Assembly: GCA_963782465.1 (NCBI GenBank)
Contig: CAWAJR010000005.1
Location: 904,796 to 968,795, forward strand
Source: JAODBJ01 sp963782465
GTDB lineage: Bacteria; Actinomycetota; Acidimicrobiia; IMCC26256; PALSA-610
DNA length: 64,000 nt
Direction: 5' to 3'
Below are positions 43,382 through 52,355 of the stretch, piece after piece. The stretch's first letter is position 1; every line of letters begins with the position of its first letter. The notes under the pieces are model-generated. The model did not search any database, was not told the origin of the DNA, and saw only the letters and a program-made list of their open reading frames with translations. The position numbers and the translations under genes are program-made.

Positions 43382-44029
43382 ATGCGTTCGCCCCGCAACG
43401 AACCACGCTTCGAGGGGCCGCTGACCGAGGTCGATCAACTCGTCGCCGACGACGACGGCGAGATCGTCGACGTCGCCATGAGCGATCGCGACTGCACGAG
43501 CGCCGATCTCGTGGGGGCGGCGCTCGTGCGGGCCCGTCTCACCGGGGCCCGACTGACCGCCGCGCGGTTCGAGCGCGGGCAGTGCCGCGACGTCGAGTTC
43601 GTGCGGTGCGATCTCGCCGCGGCCGATTTCACCGAGGCGTCGTTCCGGCGCACCCTGTTCGCCGACTGCCGCGGCGACGGTGCCGAGTTCCCACGCGCCC
43701 GGCTGGAGCACGTCGTGTTCGCGCAGGGCAGCCTCGACGACGCGAACTTCCGTCATGCGAGGTTCGACGCGGTCGCGTTCGGTGCTTCCTTGCGCAAGGC
43801 CGACTTCGCCGGTGCGACGCTCACCGATGTGTCCTTCGACGGCGCCGACCTGCGCGGCGCCGACTTCTCCCACTGCCGGTGCGAGCGAGTCGACCTGCGC
43901 GGCGCGCGTCTCGACGACCTGCGGGGCGCAGCCGGCCTCGCCGGCGCGTCGGTGTCACCCGAGCAACTCGTCGTGCTGGCACCCGCGCTGGCAACCGCGG
44001 TCGGGTTGAAGGTCGTGATCGCGCAATAA
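43382..44029 (+). CDS. Pentapeptide-repeat protein
   Basis: 215 aa. At least a dozen A(D/N)LXX-type repeats between residues 40 and 180 (SADLVGAAL, AARFERGQC, AADFTEASF, GADLRGADFSHC, VDLRGARLDDL), predicting a right-handed quadrilateral beta-helix. Small C-terminal helix region follows. Such proteins mimic DNA or act in gyrase protection and other roles; none can be assigned. Starts 7 bp after the GAF gene. Confidence 0.88.
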   Translation: MRSPRNEPRFEGPLTEVDQLVADDDGEIVDVAMSDRDCTSADLVGAALVRARLTGARLTAARFERGQCRDVEFVRCDLAAADFTEASFRRTLFADCRGDGAEFPRARLEHVVFAQGSLDDANFRHARFDAVAFGASLRKADFAGATLTDVSFDGADLRGADFSHCRCERVDLRGARLDDLRGAAGLAGASVSPEQLVVLAPALATAVGLKVVIAQ

Positions 44030-44038
44030 GGTCGAGGG

Positions 44039-44842
44039 ATGGACCTTGGAGGGCGGCTTCCATTCGAAGGGCAAGGCGCAGTTGTCACGGGGGCCGCGTC
44101 GGGCATCGGGCTCGAGGTCGCCCGTCTCCTCGCAGCGCAGGGTGCCACGGTCGCGGTCCTCGATCGCGACCGTGCCGGCGCGGATGCCGCCGCCGCCGAG
44201 ATCGAGGGGGTCGCGTTCGAGGTCGACGTGCGCGATGGCGACGCGGTCACGGTCGCGATGCAAGGTGCGGCGGCCGCGCTCGGGAACGTCGCGATCCTGG
44301 TCAACAACGCGGGTTCCGGCGACCTGCGGCCCCTCCACACCGTCGACGATCGTCTGTGGAAGCGGTTGATCGATATCAACCTCAGCGGCGTGCACTACGG
44401 CATGCGGGCCGCGATCCCGTTCATGCTCGACGCCGGCCGCGGTTCGATCGTCAACATCGCGTCGCTCTCGGGCATCTCGCCGACGCGGAACGAAGCGCCC
44501 TACTCCGCGGCGAAGGCCGGCGTGATCGCGCTCACCGCGAGCGGAGCACTCGAGTACGGGCCGTCGGTGCGGGTGAATTGCGTCGCGCCCGGGTTCGTGC
44601 GAACGCAGCTCACTGCGATCTGGGACGACCATCCCGACGCGTTCGCCCCGATTCGCGACGCGATCCCGCTCCAGCGCATCGGCGAGGCGCGGGAGGTGGC
44701 CGAGCTGGTCGCGTTCTTGTGCTCCGACCGTTCGAGTTACATCACCGGCCAGACCATCGTGATCGACGGCGGCCTGTCACTCCCCCAGGCGGGCACCGAT
44801 GCCGCGCTGGCGAAGCTGTTCGACACCCTGCAAGGCGGCTGA
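44039..44842 (+). CDS. Short-chain dehydrogenase/reductase
   Basis: 267-aa classical SDR. VVTGAASGIGLEVARL is the NAD(P) glycine motif, LDRDRAG after beta-2 has Asp favouring NAD, ILVNNAGSGDL, catalytic Ser in NIASLSGISP, YSAAKAG (Tyr and Lys) and the end motif ITGQTIVIDGGLSL. Follows the pentapeptide gene by 9 bp, same strand. Confidence 0.92.
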   Translation: MDLGGRLPFEGQGAVVTGAASGIGLEVARLLAAQGATVAVLDRDRAGADAAAAEIEGVAFEVDVRDGDAVTVAMQGAAAALGNVAILVNNAGSGDLRPLHTVDDRLWKRLIDINLSGVHYGMRAAIPFMLDAGRGSIVNIASLSGISPTRNEAPYSAAKAGVIALTASGALEYGPSVRVNCVAPGFVRTQLTAIWDDHPDAFAPIRDAIPLQRIGEAREVAELVAFLCSDRSSYITGQTIVIDGGLSLPQAGTDAALAKLFDTLQGG

Positions 44843-44859
44843 ACCCGGACGCGAAACGA

Positions 44860-44882
44860 CCGCCCGGCGCGGAGCCGGGCGG
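44860..44882. terminator. Bidirectional hairpin terminator
   Basis: Perfect 9-bp stem CCGCCCGGC/GCCGGGCGG with loop GCGGA, located between the convergent SDR and sigma-factor stops. Confidence 0.75.
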
Positions 44883-44912
44883 CCGTGAACCGCTTCGCAG
44901 AACGGGGAAATC

Positions 44913-45857
44913 CTAGACGGCTTCGAGCAGCTCCCGTGCGCCGACGTCGGCCGACGGGTGACGCAGCTTCGACATTGCCCGAGCCTCGATCTGGCGGATG
45001 CGCTCCCGGGTGAGGCCGAAGAACTCGGCGACCTCTTCCAGCGTGCGCTCGCCGCCGCCGTCGAGCCCGAAGCGCAGGGTGAGGATCGTGCGCTCCCGCT
45101 CGTCGAGGACGGCCAGAACCTTCGCCACCTCGCCGGGCAGCAACGCCGTCGCCGCCGCGTCGAACGGGGCCGTCGCGTTGCGGTCCTCGACGAAGTCGCC
45201 GAGTTCGGCGTCGCCGTCTTCACGGATGGGCTCGTCGAGCGACACCGTGTCGACGGAGTAGCGCAGCACCTCGACGACCTTGTCGAGCGGCAGTTCGGCT
45301 TCGGAGGCCAATTCGGCGAGCGTCGGCGTACGGCCGAGCGTCCCTTCGAGCTGGGCGCGGAGCTTCAACAGCGCGCTCAACATGTCGCCCGCGTGCACAG
45401 GCAGGCGGATGACCCGGGCGGAGTTCGCGATGCCGCGCTGGATCGCCTGGCGGATCCACCACGTGGCGTAGGTGGAGAACTTGAACCCCTTCCGCCAGTC
45501 GAACTTGTCGACCGCGTGGATGAGGCCGAGGTTGCCCTCCTGCACGATGTCGAGCAACGGCAGGCCCGACGACTGGTACTTCTTGGCGATCGACACCACG
45601 AGCCGGAGGTTCGAGTTCACGAACTGGCGGTGCGCTTCCTCGCCCTCGCGTACCTTGCGGCGGAGCGCCCGCCGCTGCGTCGGGGTGAGGCGCTTCTTCG
45701 TGTTCAGCTCTTCTTGCGCGGCGACACCGCCCTCGATCGCCTGGGCCAGGCGCATCTCGTCGTCCTTGGTCAGCAGGTCGTGCCGGCCAACATCCTCCAG
45801 GTAGAGGCGGACGAGGTCCTCGTAGTCTCGGTCCTCTCGGCGAAGCTTGGGGGGCAC
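44913..45857 (-). CDS. RNA polymerase sigma factor, sigma-70 family group 2
   Basis: 314-aa primary-like sigma factor. Region 1.2 DLVRLYLEDVGRHDLLTKDDEMRLAQAI, region 2 FVNSNLRLVVSIAKKYQSSGLPLLDIVQEGNLGLIHAVDKFDWRKGFKFSTYATWWIRQAIQR-type core, region 3 and region 4 with LDERERTILTLRFGLDG and FGLTRERIRQIEARAMSKLRHP. No long 1.1 extension, as in SigB/HrdA-type alternative factors. GTG start with AGGAG ribosome site. Confidence 0.94.
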   Translation of the reverse strand: MPPKLRREDRDYEDLVRLYLEDVGRHDLLTKDDEMRLAQAIEGGVAAQEELNTKKRLTPTQRRALRRKVREGEEAHRQFVNSNLRLVVSIAKKYQSSGLPLLDIVQEGNLGLIHAVDKFDWRKGFKFSTYATWWIRQAIQRGIANSARVIRLPVHAGDMLSALLKLRAQLEGTLGRTPTLAELASEAELPLDKVVEVLRYSVDTVSLDEPIREDGDAELGDFVEDRNATAPFDAAATALLPGEVAKVLAVLDERERTILTLRFGLDGGGERTLEEVAEFFGLTRERIRQIEARAMSKLRHPSADVGARELLEAV

Positions 45858-46148
45858 GGCGCTCCTCGGTATGGCAGTACGGCTAACTTGTTTGACGTTT
45901 TACGGCGCGGCAAGGTTCCAAACGATCCTGCCCGCTGCATTGTTCCCCGTCCTGGAGGGGCCTAGACGCGGGCGGCGATCGTGGATTTCCGGGGGCGGAG
46001 TCGTTGTGGTGGTCGGTCTTTGCTCGTTGGCGATGTTGCTGCCGAGCCGCGCCCAGGTGCCTGAAAGCCGGGCCGATAGAGTACCGCGCTTCTGTGCCCG
46101 GTGTCGCATCGGATCGTCGTTTCCTCTCCGGCGGAACGAAGGGTGCAC
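45858..46148. other. Intergenic region between divergent sigma factor and KARI-like genes
   Basis: 291 bp holding both promoters. TAGAGT at 46077-46082 is a possible -10 box for the plus-strand gene. A short open frame crosses it on the plus strand (45847-46152) but has no homology, no ribosome site and begins inside the sigma gene, so I see no gene here. Confidence 0.5.
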
Positions 46149-47150
46149 ATGACCGCGATTCACTACGAGAATGAAGCTGACCTCGGGTCGATAAGCGGAC
46201 AAAGTGTCGCGGTCGTCGGCTACGGCAACCAGGGCCGGTCGTGGGCGCTGAATCTTCGTGACAGCGGGTGCGACCCGGCAGTGTGCGTCCGGCGGGACGA
46301 AACCCGCGAAAGGGCGGTGTCCGAAGGCTTCGATGTCCTCGACATCGAAGCGGCGGGCGAGGCCGACGTCATCTGCATCCTGGTCCCCGACGACGTGATC
46401 CCGTTGCTGGCGATCGAGCCCCGCGCCGACTCCTGCGTGATCGTGGCGAGCGGCTACACGCTCGCATTCGGGCGGCTCACCCCGCCCGGCGACGCCGGGA
46501 TGGTCGCCCCGCGCATGCTCGGCCCCGAGGTGCGCCGCTGCTACACCGAGGGTGTCGGGTTCATCACCGCGGTCGGTGTGCAAAACGACGTGACGGGGAC
46601 CGCGATGCAGCGGGTCCTCGCGATCGCCGGTGCGATCGGCGGCCTTCGCCAGGGCGCGATCGCGCTGACGCCGATGCAAGAAGCGGTCCTCGACCTGGGT
46701 GTCGAGCAAGTGCTGTCGCCGGCGCTCACCGCGGTGAACAACGCGTTCGTGCAGGCAATGCTCGAACGCGACATCCCGATCGAGGCGATCATCACCGAAC
46801 TCGTCCTGTCGGGCGAGGTGGAGCGCACCTACCGGCTCCTGCGAGAGGTCGGTTTCGCGGCCCAGTCGGAGTACCACTCGCCGACCTCGCAGTACGGCCA
46901 GCTCTCGCGGCGGGGCCGGTACGACCACCTGGATGTGCTCTCGACGATGCGTGCCCTCACCGACGACATCGAAAGCGGCCGGTTCGCCGACGAATGGGAT
47001 GCCGAACGCGATGCCGGCTACCCGCATCTCGCGGCGTTGAAGGCGCAGCACGCCGGTTCTGCCGTGCGCGAGTACGAGGCCGACCTGCGCCGACGGCTCG
47101 GGCCGAACGTCGGCACCGAGGGAGCGCCGGCCACTAACGCGTCGCGCTGA
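46149..47150 (+). CDS. Ketol-acid reductoisomerase-like oxidoreductase
   Basis: 333-aa protein resembling IlvC. N-terminal Rossmann domain: VAVVGYGNQGRSWALNLRDSG, VPDDVIPLLAI, MVAPRMLGPEVRRCYTEG. C-terminal knotted domain: the DLGVEQVL segment keeps the Asp and Glu of the KARI metal site (DLFGEQ in typical enzymes), with later Glu residues in ITELVLSGEVERTY. Substrate-contact regions differ clearly from housekeeping KARI. ATG 46149 has GAAGGG upstream. Not beside other branched-chain genes. Confidence 0.82.
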   Translation: MTAIHYENEADLGSISGQSVAVVGYGNQGRSWALNLRDSGCDPAVCVRRDETRERAVSEGFDVLDIEAAGEADVICILVPDDVIPLLAIEPRADSCVIVASGYTLAFGRLTPPGDAGMVAPRMLGPEVRRCYTEGVGFITAVGVQNDVTGTAMQRVLAIAGAIGGLRQGAIALTPMQEAVLDLGVEQVLSPALTAVNNAFVQAMLERDIPIEAIITELVLSGEVERTYRLLREVGFAAQSEYHSPTSQYGQLSRRGRYDHLDVLSTMRALTDDIESGRFADEWDAERDAGYPHLAALKAQHAGSAVREYEADLRRRLGPNVGTEGAPATNASR

Positions 47151-48497
47151 TGGCGCGTTCGAGCGCCGGCGCCGCGTTCGCGACCCACGAGCGATCGTCG
47201 AGCGGTGTAGCCGCGACCCCGTAGAGCCGCTGGGCGTTGGTGCTCAGGATGCGCGTCTTCATCGCCGGCGTCAGCGCGGGGTAGCCGTAGCGGTCCTGCA
47301 TCTCGGCCGGGATCTCGAACGCGCGGAAGGCGTCGATCAACGGTTGGGGTGATCCGTACCACGCGCAGTCGGTGCCCCACACGATGCGTTCGGGGCCGAG
47401 GGCGCGGAGCAGTTTCCCGAGCACGTGCGCGGCTTCGCGCGGCCGGCGCAGCATGAGGAACCAGGTCGTGCCGAGTTCGGCGTAGACGTTGCCGCCGGAG
47501 CCGATGTTCACGCCGGCGAGGCTCTTCACGAGCCGGTCGGTGCCGCGGGTTGCGTTCGCGGCGTCGTACGGTCCTTCTTCGCTGCCCGGGTCGCGTTCGT
47601 AGCCCGAGTGGTAGACGACGAACGTGATGTCGGGATAGGCGGCGGCCGCGGGCCGATGTCGCGCGGCGACGCGGCCGCCGCCGACGCGTCGGGCACCGGG
47701 CCACCCAAGCCCTTGTGGGTCGCGACCACGCGGGGGCCGAGCGCGTGTACCCGTTCGAGGAACGGGAACCCGACCTCGTCGTCGTCGAGGAACCAACCGC
47801 CGGTGGGCGAGGCGGCGGTCGGCGGCCCGTAGAGCGTGTAGCACTTCCAACCGGCCGGCCGTAGCGTCGCCCGCCACTCGTCCATGGCGTCGAGTTCGGC
47901 CGGCCCGAGGTTGGGGTGCACGATCGTGTGGGTGAGCAACCGGTTCGTCCCCGCGTAACGGTCGATCAGGTCGCGCGCCGCCGCGATCTGCGGGTTCGAG
48001 AGCACGTTGCGGTCGGCGGGGCCCGGCGTCGACGTCAGCAGGGCGACGGCCGTTTCCGACGCGGCGAAGACGCACGCCGCCCACGCGGCGCCGTCGATGA
48101 GGCGAGGGTCGACGTCGGCGGGCCAGCGGTCCGGGTCGACCATGCGCAGGAAGCCTCCGAGCGCTTCGGCTCCCGCGCCGTGCCATCGACTCGCGTCGAC
48201 GAGATGGGTCTGCACGTCGACGACGGGCGCGTCGCCGCGGAAGCATTCGTCGGCGGCGTCGGTGTCGTGCAACGCGGCGTCGGGGATCGCGTAGAAACCG
48301 CCGCCGTGGGTGTCGTCGATGGCGCGCAAGGTCGCGGCGGTACTACGCCGGTCGGCTGCGCCGGCCACAGGCATCGACCCCCGGCCGCGCGTCCGGAGCG
48401 CTTCGTAGCGCGCCAACGCCTCGCGTTCACCCACCGACCAGGGGAGCGGTGGGTATTCGTCGCTCGACAGTCGACGCAGGAGCGGCGGGACGATCAC
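47134..48497 (-). pseudogene. Amidohydrolase family 2 (PF04909-type) protein, frameshifted near 47650
   Basis: Metal-dependent TIM-barrel hydrolase or decarboxylase, about 453 aa when joined. The frame from GTG 48497 carries VVDVQTHLVDASRWHG, GWKCYTLYGPP and VVATHKGLGGP, then breaks at RDIGP; the second frame resumes AAAAYPDITFVVYHSGYERDP and ends with IVWGTDCAWYGSPQ. One base is missing within GGCCCGCGG at about 47646-47655. The 3' end overlaps that of the KARI-like gene by 17 bp on the other strand. Confidence 0.8.
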
Positions 48498-48571
48498 GCG
48501 CGGACCGTACCGCTGTCGCGGGCCCGAGCGTGGCGACGACGCCGACGCCGTTGGCGGCGATGTGCCGACCG

Positions 48572-49810
48572 TCAGCGACCGGGTGCGTAAGCGAGCCCGA
48601 GCGGCCCGTCGCCCTCGCTCTCGGTCGTCCAGCCGCCACCGAAGATCACGACCTGCCCGGTCCAGACCGCGGTGTCGGTGTCGACCGGTGTCGCCGGTGA
48701 GCTCGGTGTCGGCGGGAGCTTGCGCCACGAGTTCGTCGCCGGGTCGAAGGCCGCGCCGTCGTGCGGCAGCGCCGCGTTCGGATCGGGCGAGGACGTCTGT
48801 ACCCGCCCGCCCCAGATCACGACCTCGCGGCCGGTCCACACCATCTGGTGGCCGGTGCGGGCACGCAACGGTGAGAGCGGGAGCTTCCGCCACGTGTTCT
48901 TCGTGGGGTTGTACGCCGCGGGCTGGCCGACGTCGACGGTCGCACCGGTGCCGCCCCATACGAACATCTCGTGGCCCGTCCAGACCGCCGCCGACAACCA
49001 CCGCGGCGCGACGGGTGCCGCGGGGATCTCGCGCCACCGATCGGTCGTGGGGTTGTACGCGGCGCCGTCGGCGTACACGCGCGTACTGAACGCGCCGGTG
49101 TCGCGGCCGCTCCAGACGAGCAGCTCGTGCCCGTCCCAGACCACGGTCGGGAACGCGCGGTCGAAGGGCGGCGCGGCGCCGACACGCCAACGATCGGTTG
49201 CCGGGTCGTAGAGGTAGGTGCGGGTGTTGTCGAACACGACGACGAGCGAACCGGTCCACGCGGCGCCGATCGGATTGCTCATCGCCGCCGGCATGGGCGC
49301 GATCACCCGCCACCGGTTCGCCGACGGATCGAGTGCCGCGCCGGTCGCAGTCGGGACGGTGGCGGTCATCTTGGGGTCGGGGCGTTCGGCCCCGCCGACG
49401 ACGACCATCTCGTGCCCCGTCCACGCGGCGACTTCACCGCGGCGCGCCGGCAACGGGAACGGGCTGAGCCGCCGCCACTGCTGCGTGCTCGGCGTGTAGG
49501 CGACGACCTGCGTCCCGTCGAGGTCGTCGCAGCAACCGCGTTCGCCGCCGATGTACTCGTGGCCCGTCCAGATGCCGTAGAGGCCGAGCCCGATGGGCGA
49601 CGGCGGGAGCACCTCCCAGCCCTCAGGCCGCGGCGCCGCAGTCGTCGTGGGCGCGTTCGTGGTGCTCGTCGCGCTCGTCGAGGTGGTCGATGACACGGTT
49701 GCCGCGGTGCTCGTCGTGGCTTGCTGCGGTGTCGTTCCCCCGCACCCGGCGAGGGCCCCGACGAGCCCGACGACGGCGAGCAGCCACACGACGCGTGCTT
49801 CACGCTTCAC
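48572..49810 (-). CDS. Kelch-repeat lipoprotein
   Basis: 412 aa from GTG 49810. Lipoprotein signal VVWLLAVVGLVGALAGCGG, a Thr/Ser-rich linker, then about five kelch blades each with WTGHE(M/L)-V-V-GG and a Y-P-T-W-R strand (AAWTGHEMVVVGG, VVWDGHELLVWSG, AVWTGHEMFVWGG, MVWTGREVVIWGG, AVWTGQVVIFGGG). A beta-propeller on the outer face of the membrane, probably a binding scaffold. Confidence 0.88.
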   Translation of the reverse strand: MKREARVVWLLAVVGLVGALAGCGGTTPQQATTSTAATVSSTTSTSATSTTNAPTTTAAPRPEGWEVLPPSPIGLGLYGIWTGHEYIGGERGCCDDLDGTQVVAYTPSTQQWRRLSPFPLPARRGEVAAWTGHEMVVVGGAERPDPKMTATVPTATGAALDPSANRWRVIAPMPAAMSNPIGAAWTGSLVVVFDNTRTYLYDPATDRWRVGAAPPFDRAFPTVVWDGHELLVWSGRDTGAFSTRVYADGAAYNPTTDRWREIPAAPVAPRWLSAAVWTGHEMFVWGGTGATVDVGQPAAYNPTKNTWRKLPLSPLRARTGHQMVWTGREVVIWGGRVQTSSPDPNAALPHDGAAFDPATNSWRKLPPTPSSPATPVDTDTAVWTGQVVIFGGGWTTESEGDGPLGLAYAPGR

Positions 49811-49889
49811 GCGCCAAGCATCTTCCGTCGCCGGTGCCGGGGGCAGGGTCGAACGGCAGGTCGAGCGCGACGCCGTGTCACCCGCGTCG

Positions 49890-49895
49890 TAGGAT
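49890..49895 (+). promoter_or_regulatory. -10 box of a probable leaderless promoter
   Basis: TAGGAT sits exactly at -12 to -7 relative to GTG 49902, the spacing typical of leaderless actinobacterial mRNAs. Confidence 0.5.
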
Positions 49896-49901
49896 TCGCG
49901 C

Positions 49902-51323
49902 GTGTCGGCTCGGCGAGTGTTGTGCGCGCTCCTCGCGCCGATCGCGCTCGCGAGCGCGGCGTGCGGCGGCTCATCGCACCCGTCCTCGACGTCGGCCGGT
50001 CGCACGACGGCGCCCGGGAACGTCGACGCCACCGCGTGCGGGCTCGACGCGTTCGCGAAGGCGCCGAAGCCGGTCAACGTCACGTTCTGGCACACGATGG
50101 TGAGCGCGAACGAGCAGTGGCTCACGAAGGCAACCGATGCGTTCAACCGCTCGCAGCACGACGTGCATGTCACGCTCGTCGCGTTCCCCAGTTACGACGA
50201 CCTGTACACGAAGTACCTCTCTGGTCTCTCCACCCACGATCTCCCGGACCTCTTCCAGCCGTCCGACATCGAGACGCAGCGCCTCATCGACAGTGCGAGC
50301 GTCGTGCCGGTCCAATCGTGTGTGGATGCCGACCACTACTCGCTGACCCCGGTGCTGCCACGTGCCAAGGCGTACTTCTCCTACCAGCACGTGCTGTACG
50401 GCATGCCGTGGTGCCTCTCCAACCCGGTCCTCGCGTACAACCGGACGGCGTTCGTCAAGGCCGGCCTCGATCCCGACCAGCCGCCGCGAACGCTCGCCGA
50501 CGTGAAGCGCGACGCGCAGAAGATCGTCGCGTCAGGCGCGGCCCGGCACGGGATCGCGCTGCGGGTCGAGTCGTACATCTTCGAGTTCCTCAACGCGAAG
50601 TCGGGCGGCACGCTCGTCAACCACGGCAACGGGCGTGACGCTCGTGCAACCGCGGCGACGCTCGAGACCCCGACGGCACGCGCGATCTTCCGCTGGTGGG
50701 ACGACATGGTCCGCAGCGGCCTCGCACTGAACACCGGTAGCGCCGCCGGCAACATCGACCATCTCCTTGCCGTCGGCACCGGCGACGCGGCGATGACGAT
50801 CGAAGGCAGTGGCATCCTCGGGAACGTGAAGCAGGTGCTCGAATCGGGCCAGTTCCCCGGCGTGAAGGTCGACGCCGCCCCGCTGCCGTCGTTGCAGGGG
50901 GGTGGTGGTGTGCCCGTCGGCGACGGTTCGCTGTGGATCACGAAGCAGGCTCCGCCCGCGACGCGCGGGGCCGCGTGGCAGTTCGTGAAGTACCTCGTCT
51001 CGGCCCCGGAAGATGCGGCCCTCGCGGCCGCACTCGGCTACGCACCGATGCGCAGCGACGCCGTCAAGGTCCCCGTACTCGCGCGCCGCTGGAGCGCAGA
51101 GCCCTTCTACCGCGCGTCGTACAACCAGCTCACGACGGGCGCGGAGAACGACGCGACGGCGGGATCGCTGATCGGCGACTACCACGGCGTGCGCAACGCG
51201 GTGAAGGACGGTCTGCTGGCGATGTTGACGGGCGGCCTCTCACCCGACGCGGCGCTCCAACGTGCGCAGGACGAGGCCGACACCGCGATCCGGTCCTACA
51301 ACGAACGGGTGAGCGGGGGCTGA
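49902..51323 (+). CDS. Extracellular solute-binding lipoprotein, family 1 (sugar/glycerol-3-phosphate type)
   Basis: 473 aa. Signal and lipobox LLAPIALASAACGG; mature region VNVTFWHTMVSANEQWLTKATDAFNRSQ, YLSGLSTHDLPDLFQ, GMPWCLSNPVLAYNRTAF and GGGVPVGDGSLWITKQAP are standard UgpB-like blocks. No permease or ATPase gene lies nearby, so it is an orphan that must work with components encoded elsewhere. Confidence 0.9.
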   Translation: MSARRVLCALLAPIALASAACGGSSHPSSTSAGRTTAPGNVDATACGLDAFAKAPKPVNVTFWHTMVSANEQWLTKATDAFNRSQHDVHVTLVAFPSYDDLYTKYLSGLSTHDLPDLFQPSDIETQRLIDSASVVPVQSCVDADHYSLTPVLPRAKAYFSYQHVLYGMPWCLSNPVLAYNRTAFVKAGLDPDQPPRTLADVKRDAQKIVASGAARHGIALRVESYIFEFLNAKSGGTLVNHGNGRDARATAATLETPTARAIFRWWDDMVRSGLALNTGSAAGNIDHLLAVGTGDAAMTIEGSGILGNVKQVLESGQFPGVKVDAAPLPSLQGGGGVPVGDGSLWITKQAPPATRGAAWQFVKYLVSAPEDAALAAALGYAPMRSDAVKVPVLARRWSAEPFYRASYNQLTTGAENDATAGSLIGDYHGVRNAVKDGLLAMLTGGLSPDAALQRAQDEADTAIRSYNERVSGG

Positions 51324-51375
51324 CCCGACGGCGGGCACAACCGTCCACTCCGGCCGGCAATGAGTTCGTCGACGG

Positions 51376-52239
51376 TCATGCACCCGCGCCCGCCGAATCG
51401 GCTGCGTCGTGCCGCGAGTGCCCCGGTTCCCACACGTCGCGAAGGAACTGGGCGACGCGATCGGTCAAGCGCCGCGGGCGAAGACGCAGCTCGAAGGGGG
51501 AACGGGCCTTCACCAGTTCGGCGTGGGGAAGTTGCCGGGCCAAACTGGCGGCGTCGTCGAATGGGTGCAGCAAGTCGTTGCGGTGCGCCAAGACCAAGGT
51601 CGGCGCGGTGATACGGGAACGCTCCTCCTGGGTCGGCGCGACGGGCCCGACGAGTACGCCGTGCATGATCGCGGCGAGCACCTCCGGGTCGAGCGACGCG
51701 GCGTGGAGCGCGCTGTTCAGCGGACCGAACCGCGTCGGGCCGGCGCGGCGAAGGAGGTTCGAGCTCGCCCGAAGGGCAGGCCGTCCGTAATGCGCCGCGA
51801 GCAGGATCGGCACGAACGCCATTGCCGCCGCGGGGACGGCCCGTTCCAAGACCGGCATCTCCAACACGAGCGCGCGCACCCGCTCCGGGTGCTGTGACGC
51901 CGCGAACAAGCTCACGTTCGCGCCCAGCGAAAGGCCGCCGAGCACCGCATTGTCGGCCCCGAGTTCGTCGAGGAGGGCGAACACCTGCGTCGAGTAGCTG
52001 TCGATCCGGTACGCGGAAGCGTGCGCGGGTTTGTCGCTTCGCCCGTGACCGAGCAGATCGAGGAGTACGACGCGGTTGCCCTGCTCGGCGAGCGCGCCGG
52101 CGATACCCCGGTTCAGGTCCGCATCGAGCAGGAGCCCGTGCATGTACACGAGCAACCGCGCCCCTTCGCCGTACGTGTCGTAGACCAGCTTGTGGCCCTC
52201 ATGCACGAACTGTTCCGTTCGGTACGGCTCGGTAGCCAC
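51376..52239 (-). CDS. Alpha/beta hydrolase
   Basis: 287 aa from GTG 52239, chosen for the GGAGGGGGAT ribosome site upstream. LVYMHGLLLDADLNRGIAGAL (oxyanion), VVLLDLLGHGRSDKP, nucleophile in LGGLSLGANVSLFAA (GLSLG), and LVLAHRNDLLHPF with a late Asp. C-terminal tail is His/Ala rich. Substrate unknown. Confidence 0.87.
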   Translation of the reverse strand: MATEPYRTEQFVHEGHKLVYDTYGEGARLLVYMHGLLLDADLNRGIAGALAEQGNRVVLLDLLGHGRSDKPAHASAYRIDSYSTQVFALLDELGADNAVLGGLSLGANVSLFAASQHPERVRALVLEMPVLERAVPAAAMAFVPILLAAHYGRPALRASSNLLRRAGPTRFGPLNSALHAASLDPEVLAAIMHGVLVGPVAPTQEERSRITAPTLVLAHRNDLLHPFDDAASLARQLPHAELVKARSPFELRLRPRRLTDRVAQFLRDVWEPGHSRHDAADSAGAGA

Positions 52240-52355
52240 GGTGATCCCCCTCCGATCCCATACTGAACGCCGGTCGGCCTCGAAGATCAGGGCCAAAAGT
52301 CAGAGCCCCGCCCGCGGCGAACCTCGTCGGGGCGGCGCGACTTCCAGGGTCAAGG

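Noticed and set aside
45847..46152. 101-codon plus-strand frame with one hydrophobic stretch between sigma factor and KARI-like gene
   Set aside because: Starts inside the sigma gene, no ribosome site, overlaps the next start, and covers expected promoter DNA.
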